From Desmodesmus armatus (taxonomy: Eukaryota > Chlorophyta > Chlorophyceae > Sphaeropleales > Scenedesmaceae): a stretch of DNA of 64,000 bases. Under the pieces are notes generated by a model. That model did no database searches, was not told the origin of the DNA, and saw nothing but the letters and a program-made list of their open reading frames with translations. Both the position numbers and the translations under genes were made by a program. This document shows, in pieces, positions 34,996 through 47,100 of this stretch. The stretch covers positions 62,001 to 126,000 of the forward strand of contig VIIQ02000120.1 in the NCBI GenBank assembly GCA_007449985.2, written 5' to 3'. The stretch's first letter is position 1. Every line of letters begins with the position of its first letter.

Positions 34996-37900
34996 ATGCA
35001 GCCCAACGGGGGTCAGCCCCCAATTTCATCTGCACCAGCAGCTGATCACGCTGGAACAGCTGCGCCTGGTCACCAGCCGACCGCACCGCAGGCCGCGGGG
35101 ATTGCGCAAGTGACAACAGCAGCATCTGGGGCCTACAGCAGCGGCAGCAAGGCTCCGGGGGCACCAGCAGTCCCTAGCCTCCCGCTGCAGAATGTGACTA
35201 ACCAGCAGCAGGGCAGCACTGGGGGGTATGGAGGCATGCCGCCCCCACCACCTCGCAGGATGTCGGACGGGGGCAGTGGAGGAGGTGAGGAGGGAAGCAG
35301 GGGGTCAGCGGGGGTGCTTGGGGGGGGGGGGCACTGGGTATGTGTCCAGTGCCGGAGGGTGGTGGGGGGGTGGGTGGGTGGGGGGTGGGTGGGTGGGTGG
35401 GTGGGTGGGGGGTTTGATGGGGGGGGGGGGGGGAGTGTTCCTGCATGGCATCCAATACCATACAGGAACCCCGTCTCCTCTGTTGCATTGTGGGCCCTTG
35501 TTTCCGAAGTCGGACGCGGGCAGTGCAGCAGGTGAGCGGGTGAGCAGGGGGGGGGGGGGGGGGGGTCCTCAGTGTCCAGTGCAGGACGGGGTGGGTGGGT
35601 GTGTGGTGTGTGTGTGTGGGGGGGGGGGGGGAGGAGGGGGGGTGAACAACACTTGCTCCTGCATGGCATCTGCTTTCTCAGAATTGAACAACAAGGGTCC
35701 ACAATGCAGTGCAGGGGGTGAGGAGGCGAGCAGGGAAGTTGCAAAGGGGGTTTGGAACACTCTGTTAGCGTCCAGTTTGAAGGGGGATACTTGTTTCTGC
35801 GTGGCATCTGCTGTGTCGACTTTGAACAAGCAATTGTCAACGATGCAACTTGGTTCTGCAAGCAACTTTGTTGGTCAACATCGATTAATAAGAGTCAACG
35901 TTGCAGCTCAACTCCCACCCTAACCCCACCCCCACCCAATCCAGCAACCCTGCAACTGCTGCTGCTTCTGCTGCCTAAAGTGCACATGTATTCCCTCAAA
36001 CAATGCACCTACTGCTCAAGTGCCACCCTAATCCCATCCCCGTCCAACCGATCACCCTGCAACTGTTGCTGCTGCTGCTGCTGCTGCTGTCGCTGTCAAT
36101 GCACAGGTGTTGCAACAGACAAGGTGGCTGCTCCTCCACCCCAGCTGCCCCGGCTGAACGTGGTCAGTCCTCGTGACCTTGACAGGACCTCACAGCAGCA
36201 GCAGGTGACAGCCACACCCCGCAGTGTGTTCACATTTGCAACAGCGGACCTGTCAGATGAGGACGAAGGGGACAATGATGAAGACGAGGGACAGAGTGGT
36301 AAGCAGTTGGCCAAAGTACAAGTCATGTCCTTTGTGTGTGTGGGGGGGGGGGGGTCCTGGTTGAGGGGGGGGGGGGGGGCGGATGGCTGGTGGCTGCCAC
36401 GCCCCGCAGTGTGTTCACAATCGCAACAGCGGACCTGTCAGATGAGGATGAAGGCGGGGATGACAAAGACGAGGGGCAGGCAGGTGGGTGGTATGTCAAT
36501 TTCTGATTGCATTTGTGTGTGGGGGGAGTGGGGTGGGGGGAGGGATTGTGTGGTTGTGGGGCGGGGGGGCGCCCCGCAGTGTGTTCACATTTGCAACAGC
36601 GGACCTGTCAGATGAGGATGAAGGGGACAATGACGAAGACGAGGGGCAGAGTGGTAAGTATTTGGCCAAAGTACAAGTTGCATCCTGGTGGGGCGGCAGT
36701 CGGGTGGTGGCTGCCACGCCCCGCAGTGTGCTGTAATTTGCCACAGCAGAGCTGTCAGGAGAAAGGGGGGGATGATGATGATGGGCAGAGTGGTGGGTGA
36801 AACCTGCACACGACTTATGTCCCGCCCCTCCCCCCTCAGCAGTGATTGGCAAAATTGCACGCTCACACTGTGTTGACCACCCCGCCCGACACCAAACACC
36901 CGCCACCCCCACCCTCACCCCCCCCCCCCCCGGCCCCTTCCCTTCTAACCCCCATCTACTGAATCAACAGGGTTTGGCAAGCGGCGCATCCAGCGATAGC
37001 AGAAGATTATTGCAGCACAGAATGCCGCCCTGGCAGCCCACCAGGCCCTAATGGCGTCAGAAGGAAAACTACATGCACGCACACACTGTGTTGACCACCC
37101 CTCCCGGACACCTATCACCCCCCCCCTCCCCTTCTCCTCTACCACACTTTCCTACATCCATAGGCTTTGGCAAGCGTCGCATCAAGCGCACCCTCACCCG
37201 CCTGCAGCGGCAGCAGAAGATCATAGCAGCACAGAACGCCGCCCTGGCAGCACACCAGGCTCTCATGGCTGCAGAAGGAAAACCGCATGCACGCAGACAC
37301 TGTGTTGACCACCCCTCCCCGACACCTAACACCCCCCCACACACACACACACACACAAACACACACCCTCACCCCCCCCCCTTTTGGGTCCACCCTCTGA
37401 ATCAACAGGCTTTGGCAAGCGCCGGATCAAGCGCACCCTCACCCGCCTGCAGCGGCAACAGAAGATCATTGCAGCACAAAACGCGGCCCTGGCAGCCCAC
37501 CAGGCCCTCATGGCTGCAGAGGGAACCCCCTATGCAAGCCCACAGGGCAGCCCAAGAGCCGGCGATGCAGCAGCAGCAGCAGCAGCAAGCTCAGGCGGCG
37601 GCGCTGTTGGTGTAACTAGTGACACACAGCAGCAGCAGCGGCCGAGCTCCAGTGGCAGCAATGGCCAGCCTGGCAGCAGTACGCCGCCCTCGGCGCAAGC
37701 AAACTCCAGCGGCGGCGGCGGTTTCGGCGGGAAAGATGTGGAGATGGTGCCGCCGGGGGCTGGCGGGGGTGTTTTTGGCGGGAACATGAAGAGCCCCAGA
37801 ATGTGTTTGCTGCTGCTGCGCTGGCAGCGACGGCTGCTGCCAAGACTGCTGCTGTTGTGAAGGACCCTAGGAAGCAGCAGCAGGAGCTGGATGCAGAACT

Positions 37901-40900
37901 GGCAGTGCTGCAGGAACTCATGGTGGGTACTACCTTGGGGGTGGGGGGGGGGGGGGGCGCCCGTGGTGTGTGAGAGGAATGGGTTGGGGGAGGGGGGGGG
38001 GGCTGACCCTTCTGCACAGCTGCAGGCTGAACTGGCAATGCTGTAAGAACGCATGGTGGGTGCTACCTTTGGGGGGGGGGGGAGGAGAAAGAGAGGGACA
38101 TGGTGTGTGAGAGGGAGGGGTGGGGGGGGGAGGGGGGTGATCCTTCTGCACAGCTGGAGGCTGAACTAGCAGCACTGCAGGAGCTCATGGTGGGTACTGC
38201 CTGGTGGGGTGATGATGCGGGGTGGGGGGGGGGGGGGCTTGACTCTACACATGCAGGGGGACAGTGTGCAGGGTGGCGATATCTACATGCGCACGCCTGC
38301 TTTGACAAATGCATGTGCTTGCTGCAGGAACTTGACCACATAAATGTGGCTGCCCATTGCACCACATCAGGGGAAGGCTGTGTGTCGAACCGTGGCATCT
38401 GGGGTGTTTCTTTCACTGCAGACGTCACGCTGTGAAAAGAAACACCCCAGATGCCGTGCTTCAACACACAGCCTTCCCCTGATGCGGTGCAAGGGGCACT
38501 GCAGCAATCCAATGGCATCACGTGGACACATGACACCACGTTCCATTGGCTGCTCCGCTATGCGCCCTCATGCTTGCAGGACTGCCCTCCAGTCGACCTG
38601 TTGATACAGACGTCAGGGGAGACTGTGAGCAGAACGTGGTTGCTGAATGTCAAATTGCCCACCTGTATAACCAACATTGCGCTGCCCCCCCCCCCCCCTC
38701 CGCGCGCGCCCACCACCACTCCACTTGTGCAGGGGGACAGTGTGCAGGGCGCTGACAGCCACAAGCGCATGCCCTGGTTTATAATACACAACTCACTCAT
38801 TGCTTCAAAAGACCCATGATTTACTCTCTGCTTTAGTGCTGCACCTGCAGGGCGACAGTGTGCAGTGTGCTGACATCTACAAGCCCATGCCCTGGTTTGA
38901 ACAAGAGTGAGATGAAGCTGTACAAACACCACGAGTGTGTTAACGATTCCCTCCCCCACGCATGCCCTGGTTTGACAAACGCATGTAATTCACCTGTACA
39001 AACACCAGTGCACTGTCCGACACCCCCCCCCCTCCACCCCCCACCCACCCCCCTTGTTTACAGGGTGACAGTGTGCAGGGTGCAGACATCTACAAGCGCA
39101 TGCCCTGGTTTGACAAGAGTGAGATGAAGCTGTACACAGCAGGATTCATCCTCGTCCTGATCTTCATGCCTATCGTGTTTGCTGGCCTGGCGGCAGCCAG
39201 CAACAACATGCAGCTGCCACAGATCTACAGGTGGGTATCCGTTTTCTTAGTTTTTCTTTATTTAATTACTTTTTATTGTTATTTTCTTATTTTTTCTTCT
39301 TATTTGTTCCTACTTTTAATTATTATTTTCTAATTTTTTTTTAATATTTGGAGGAAGGTTCACCTCATGTTGTGCAGTAGAGTGCTGGCGGCGCACACAT
39401 GTCCTGCTGGTCGTCATGATACCTATCCAATGCAACTACTGTGTTTGGTTATTCTGATTGACAAGGCGGCTGCTCACCAACCTTCGTAGGTGGGAGGGTG
39501 GAAGGACATGTGTCCTGTGTGGAGACAGTAGCTGCTCTATCCTGGTTACTCCAATGAGTTGTAAGAGGTATTTGTCTCGTATGAGATGGGTGTCCAGGCT
39601 GTCTGGTACCACTGCTGCCATTGCATGTGCACGATCCAGCCTGTATGTGTGAGAGCCAGGTGGATTGATGTACAACGCGGTAGTTGTACAACTCCGTCGT
39701 ATCAGAACTACCAAGTTGTACAACTACCGAGTTGGAAATCAATCCACCTGGCACTCACACACACAGGCTGGATCGTCCATCAATATGCAGAGAGGCAGCC
39801 TACGCTCACTGCCTGCATGCGTGACACAGGCACTCAGACCCCCACAACAACTATGTGTCTGTGTGCGTGTGTGTGTGGGGGGGGGCATGTGTGCGCGTAC
39901 GGCGGTGCCCGCGTATGTTAGAACGTTACTGTGTGTTGACACTTGTGATACGAAGAAGACATGTATGCGATCGTAACACACTCTACATCACCCTGCAAGA
40001 GTGATTGCTCAAAGAAAGGCCCTGTCGTTGATGGCGCAGGAGAGTGCATGTGTGTTACTGCCCGACAATCTGAGGCTCCCGCTTGCCTGCCCACCTTGTT
40101 CTACCCTGCCAGGGTGTTGCTCTACTTCGGCGGCTGGCCCTTCATCTGGTTTGTGGTCAACGTGTTTGTGTGGGTGCTCATGATACAGAGTGAGAGATAC
40201 TACTACAAGTGAGTGACTAGGGGGTGAACATATGCTTCTCACACTTCCTGAGCACTACGTGACAGGCGTAATGGGGGCCTACACAACGCATGTGACATGC
40301 TAGGCTGATCATCAGCCTCAGGTTGATGCAGCTGGCCAAGTACATCAGGACAGTGAAGCAAGACTGAGCCTATCAAATTGTCCGAGAGGCTTGTGAGGGA
40401 CCACTTGAGACCAGGAATGCAGGCACGCACATCTACTCATGTGGGCAACCCACACCCAACCACCAACCCACACAACCCACACTTTGCGCTCCCCCGCCTC
40501 CCTCCCAGGCAAGCCCTTTGCTACCACGGCAAGCTGAGGCGTGCCATTACATTCCTGCTGTGGATGGCGGTGGTGAGCTGGGTAACTGTGCTGCATGGGG
40601 GGAGAATCCGTAGGGAGCTTTTGGGGTAAACCCTCAGGGGTGGGGGAGGGGGTAGGGGGGGGGGGAGACAACAGAGTTTACCCCTGGACATTGGGCGGGG
40701 GGGGGGGGGGGGGGTGGCAGGGGATCAGTGGGGAGGGGGTATGGGTAGGGCAGAAGGCAGCAGGGTTGCTTGTCTGTGCTCCCTCAGACTCCTGCTGTAA
40801 ATGGCGGTGGTGAGCCAGCAAGTGTTCTGCATGGGGGGCGGGAAGCATGGGGGATGAGGGGTGGAGTGATTTGGGGCATGTGGTGGTGGTGGGGGGGGGG

Positions 40901-41071
40901 GGGGGGGGCACAAAGAACTTACTTGGAATTGAATTGCTTGCTGAGTGGTGCTGTTGACATGCCTCTGGTGGTAGTCCCAGTCACTGCTGAATATGCTGAA
41001 CGGGATTGCTTACATTCAGTGTCATGGCACTTTATGCAGTCACTGACCCTGCACTGTGGGACTGCTCACAC

Positions 41072-41140
<69 letters not shown>

Positions 41141-44100
41141 CCCCAGCTGCTGATTTGGTTCCATGCCTGTGCCTGGATCATTCCATGTGATGACAAACCT
41201 GGATCAAAGTGCAGATACAACCTGGTGAGTCAACCACAGTCCTTGGTAGCCTTGGTTGAATTGATGCCTTGTATGGCCTTACTATTCTGGCAGTCTAGGT
41301 TATTTTGACCCACGCTGCTCTCCACCTGGCCTGCACTAGCCGGCACCCCCCTTGGTATACTTAGCATCTACCCTTACTCATAGTAGTACGTAGCCCCCTA
41401 GCTAGTCCACAACACCAAAACACAATCGCTCTGTTTCACCAACTTTGTGTTGACCATACATCCAATGTGTGGACAATACCCGACGACCATTGTTACTGTT
41501 GCTGTTGCTGTTACTCTTATATATGGGTCAGGCTGAACATGGGTGCACCCCATAGGGAGCCAACGAGGCTCATGGGGCAACCGCATCATAGAACGCATCT
41601 GAATAGACATTGTAGTACTCATCATTTACCAATACCACTACCAATATTGCAGGGGGTTTAACCCTCTTCCCGGTATTTGACACCCCCCCCCCCCCCCCCC
41701 CGTGCAGGTCCACAATAGCAGTCAGCTGGCTCAGACACCACACTCATAACTAGCCTAGATGGATATTGACCCACGATGCTGTCCACTTGGCCTAATACAC
41801 AATACAGTAGCGCAAAGCGGCCTGGTTCATCACAATTCAAACCTGTGACACACAGTGTGGCTTGAAAATGCACGGTCATTTGTGTTGCAACAGATGTTTC
41901 TCACACACACACCCATGCAGGTCCACAACAGCAGTCAGTTGCCTCAGACAGTGTGGAGGATCAGCCTCTGTGGCTTCCTATTCTCCATCGCTCTGTTTGC
42001 AACAACACTGCTGGGGCGCATGCTGGGACGACACTTCTACAACACGGCACACTTCAACAAGGTGGGTGTGCCACTGCACACTTCAACAAGGTGTCTGTGT
42101 GTGGGGGGGGGGTTGGGGAGCGTGGAAGGGGGGGGGGGGGGTGGGAGTGGCATTTGGACAAGCCACTTGGCATGGGAGTCAGGGCTGCCAGCACATGTGT
42201 GAGAGCAGGGGCCATTTCACCCACGTATTGAAACACAAGCTTTTGCAGCATGCACATAGCGTCATGGTTGGGACACTGCTGGGGCGCATGCTGGGGCGAC
42301 ACTTCTAATACAGGGCACACTTCAACAAGGTGGGGCCAGGCTGGGGGACAATCTCTTACTATGTAGTGCTGTTGTTTCCTTTTTGTCCTGTGCCACTTTG
42401 CCATGGCCACCCAGCAGCTCTCAGCGCAATATTCGTCTCGTTTTGCATCATTACAACCATCTCCATCGCCAACTTTGCTGCTGCTGCTGCTGCTCAGGTT
42501 GCGAGTGTGTTGTGGAAGCAGTACTGGTTGGTTCAGCTGTCACAGCCACGGTCCAAGCTGGCAGGACAGGACGCACTACTGAAGGATGATGGAGGCTCAC
42601 ACGGTGAGATCAGGAGCAGAGGGGCAAGGTTGTGGTGTGTGGGGGAGGAGGAGGAGGGGGGGGGGCATGTCCACTGCAGCTGGCCAATTTGCTTGGATCA
42701 CTCAAGTGAGACTTCTAAGAGTGTGGTATGAGGCCCACTCCCGTGGTGAGCCAGAGGGGAGCAGGGGAGGCGTGGGTGCGCTTACGCTTGGTGTCTGTAC
42801 TTTGCAATACATCGGTTTGGGCATGTACGGCCTGGACACAATGTGTGACTGAAAGCCCTGGAGTCAGTGGTGTAGTGTCCTGACACATGCTGGTGCTGCT
42901 GCTGCTGCTGCTGCTGCTGTAGGTCACAAGCTGCGTCAAAGGAAGAGCCACAAGGTGGAGCCAGAGGAGACAGGCAAGACAGGTCAGTGGAAATGTCAGA
43001 TCTGGGCGGAGGGGAGTGATACAGTCGGATTACCCCTGGGCGGTACTTTCCACAGTGCAACATGTGCCATGTGGTATGAAGGCACAGGCACTTGCTGCCG
43101 CAACTGCTGCTGCTGCTGCTGCCACCACCATTGCTGTCTTTTCCTTTGAAATAGAAAAACCAAACCCAGCAATGCTGCTGCTGCCGTCACCGTGACTGCC
43201 GCTGTTCTCACTGCTGGCGTGGGTCCTGAGGTGGCTGGCGAGCTCTGAGGAACAGGAAGATGACAACCAGCTGATGCCTCCAATGCTCCAAATCATCACT
43301 CATGTCATCGTCACTGCTGCTGCCGCTGCTGCTCCTGCTGCTACACAGGCTGGCGTGCCCTTAAGACCAAGAAGTCAGATGACCAGCTGCTGCCCACCCA
43401 CACAGCAGCAGGCAAGGACCTGATGAGGGGCAGCCCACCCCCTGTTGACATTGCGGCAGCATCAGACGACCAGGACTACAACTGGCAACAGGTACGGGGC
43501 TCAGGCCTGATGGTGTTGACAGCGGGTTAGGACTGGGGCATGTCACTGGCTAGGGCTCAGGGGTTTGGGTTTTCTGTCAGGGCCTCAAAGTTTTGCACAG
43601 GTCGAGCCTCGTGCAGCTGCTGGCAGCAGGGTTGGGATAAGCTTTGCGTGTCAGGGGCACGCTACCGCCTGTTGACATTGCGGCAGCATCAGACGACCAG
43701 CACTACAACTGGCAACAGGTACGGGGCTCAGGCCTGATGGTGTTGACAGCGGGTTAGGACTGGGGCATGTCACTGGCTAGGGCTCAGGGGTTTGGGTTTT
43801 CTGTCAGGGCCTCAAAGTTTTGCACAGGTCGAGCCTCGTGCAGCTGCTGGCAGCAGGGTTGGGATAAGCTTTGCGTGTCAGGGGCAGGCTACCGCCTGTT
43901 GACATTGCGGCAGCATCAGACGACCAGGACTACAACTGGCAACAGGTACGGGGCACAGGCCTGATGGTGTTGACAGCGGGTTAGGACTGGGGCATGTCAC
44001 TGGCTAGGGCTCAGGGGTTTGGGTTTTCTGTCAGGGCCTCAAAGTTTTGCACAGGTCGAGCCTCGTGCAGCTGCTGGCAGCAGGGTTGGGATAAGCTTTG

Positions 44101-47100
44101 CGTGTCAGGGGCAGGCTACCGCCTGTTGACATTGCGGCAGCATCAGACGACCAGGACTACAACTGGCAACAGGTACGGGGCTCAGGCCTGATGGTGTTGA
44201 CAGCGGGTTAGGACTGGGGCATGTCACTGGCTAGGGCTCAGGGGTTTGGGTTTTCTGTCAGGGCCTCAAAGTTTTGCACAGGTCGAGCCTCGTGCAGCTG
44301 CTGGCAGCAGGGTTGGGATAAGCTTTGCGTGTCAGGGGCAGGCTACCGCCTGTTGACATTGCGGCAGCATCAGACGACCAGGACTACAACTGGCAACAGG
44401 TACGGGGCTCAGGCCTGATGGTGTTGACAGCGGGTTAGGACTGGGGCATGTCACTGGCTAGGGCTCAGGGGTTTGGGTTTTCTGTCAGGGCCTCAAAGTT
44501 TTGCACAGGTCGAGCCTCGTGCAGCTGCTGGCAGCAGGGTTGGGATAAGCTTTGCGTGTCAGGGGCACGCTACCGCCTGTTGACATTGCGGCAGCATCAG
44601 ACGACCAGCACTACAACTGGCAACAGGTGCGTTGGTGCGGTTGGAAACATGGAGTCAATTGACACAAATGTCACTTTGTAGTTTTGTTTGTTTGGAGTTC
44701 CTTTGTCCCGCATGCAAGGTCAGGGTGACGCCAACCGCCGGCGCAGTGGTGGCAGCCCCCCCCCCCACCCCCACCCCCCACCCCCCACCCACCCACCCGC
44801 GCAAGCCCCGACGTATCTTATGTGGCTGCTAAAGCGTGATGTTTGATGCTTGTTACGCTCCTCCTTGTGCCGCCTGCAGGGTCAGGGTGACGTCATCCGT
44901 CGTCGCAACGGGCGGCAGCCGGAGCGGCCACCCCACCCCCCTTCCCTCACCCAATCACACCCAAAACATGACGTATGTTGCTTTGTTGGTTTTCCTTGTG
45001 CCGCATATTCAGGGTGATGTCATCTGGCATTGCTGCTGACATGATGGCATGCATGCTCCAGTTATTGGTGACTCCTAAGGCACATCAGATGTGTTTGGTG
45101 TTGCTTGTGCCACAGGGTCAGGGTGACGTCATTCGCAGGCGCAGTGGCGGCAGCGGGAGCGGCCAACCCCCACTTAAACTGGAAGCTGTTGCTGAGGGCT
45201 TTGAGGGCGGAGGTGTGGGCAGCGGCAGCTTCAGGTCTCTGTCCCTCAGCCAGGGCATGGGCCCTGATGCAACCAGCACACAGACACAGGTCTACCAGAG
45301 CAGGTGGGTGGTGGGGACGCCTGGGGGCCACTTTGGCACGAAAGCCTGGAGGGTGGGAGGGGGGGGGACAGGCAGCGGCAGCGGCCAACCCCTACCAAAG
45401 CTTGAGGCAGTGGCTGAAGGCTTTGAGGGCGGAGGTGTGGGCAGCGGCAGCTTCAGGTCCCTGTCACTGAGCCAGGGCATGGGGCCTGACAAGCTCGGCA
45501 CACAAACGCTGGTCTACCAGAGCAGGTGGGTGGTTGGGAGGCCTGAAAATTTTGGGGCCCACTTTAGCTGAAAGCTTGGGGGGTGGGGGGGGGGGGGGGA
45601 GCGGCCGCCCCCCACTCATAAGCTTGAGGCCGGCCCTGTCTGAGGGCTGTGAGGGTGTGGGTGTGGGTGGGGCCAGCTTCAGGTCCCTGTCCGTCAGCCA
45701 GGGCATGGGGCCTGATGCAGCTGCCACACAAACACAGGTGTACCAGAGCAGGTGGGTCGTGGCAGCATTGGCTGGATGTGTCTGCAACACACACCCATCG
45801 CCCCCCAGCATGCCCCCTTTAGGGCTGCAGTAGCTGCACAAGCATGCACTCTGCCATGTTACATGATAGGTGCTTCCATGTGTGATGGTATGAGTGTCTT
45901 TGTGTGTCTTTGTGTGAGGTGTCAGCTCCAGGTCACTGTCATCTTGCCTATGCCCCCCCCCCCACCGCAGGTCCCGTCTGCTCCACAAGCTGCACCGCCA
46001 GCAGGCGCCTTACCCTCAAACCCCTTTCCTCCTTCCTGCGCGACTTCGTAAGAGGCATCCGTTGCAAGCCCCGGGCCCAACTCATATCATCTCTGACCCC
46101 CCCCCCCCCCCGTCGCCATCAAAAAAACATGCAATCACAGGATGTCCCGCCTGCGCCACAAGTTGCACCGCCAGCAGGCCCCCTACTCCAGCGACCCCAG
46201 CAACCCTGGGGCCGCCGCTAGCGGAGGCAGCTGGTTCCCAACCTGGCGCTGGAAGAGCACGGGTTCAAATCTTGCCGAGGGCACCCCCTACGACTTTGGG
46301 GCAGAGGCAGAGAAGGCCCTGGAGCAGGTGCGTGCTGAACGTGCCTAAACCTCTTACTATAGACTTACTATAGAAGCTGTAAACCCTGAACGTAAACCCC
46401 AAACCCCAAGCCACTCACATCAGTTTCTCTCTCGCTTCTGGACCAGCACACTCATCTCTCACAGCCCAGCCTGGGCTCGGCGGCAGAGAACGCCACTGTG
46501 CTTCTTGAAGAAGAAGGGGTTACAGGGCGACACACGCAGCTACGCTGCAACGACACCCAGCATCGGAAGGGAACCAAAGTCATTTGCAGGACCTACAAGG
46601 CCGCTGTGCTCCTGGAAGATCTGCCACTGTTCAGAGCCTGAGGGACATCACGTGCCGCTGGTCGCGGTTGCATGCACTGTGAAAGGTGCTGTTTCTGTAG
46701 ACAGCGCCCGTGCTACTTGTTGGTGACGTGTTTGGAACCACAGCTGTGGCTACGCCCCGTAGGCTGCACAGCAACTGCACGGCATAGCCTAAGCAGTGGT
46801 TGTACGCCCCAGGTAAAAGCAACTTCATTTCCTTGCACTTGTGCTGTTCTCTTGCACAGGCTGCTGATGTGAGGCATGCTGCTCAGGAGAGTGATGAGGT
46901 GCCGGCTTGAATGCGGCGAGGCAGTGCATTTGTCAACCCGATTGCACGCAATTCTCATAACGCTGCTGCTGCTGCTGCTGCTGCTACTACTGCTGCTGCT
47001 GCTGCCTGCTACTGCTGCTGCTGCTGCTTGCCGTTGATCAGGCTGCTGATGTGAGGCATGCTGCTCAGGAGAGTGATGAGGTGCCGGCGGACCCCCTGCT

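Noticed and set aside
43491..44640. CRISPR-like regular repeat
   Set aside because: The unit is 227 bp with no unique spacers, in a eukaryotic intron; it is a tandem duplication of an exon border.
43540..44681. Five identical 65-codon ORFs (MSLARAQGFGF...)
   Set aside because: They repeat because the 227-bp intron unit repeats; no splice context or domain supports translation.
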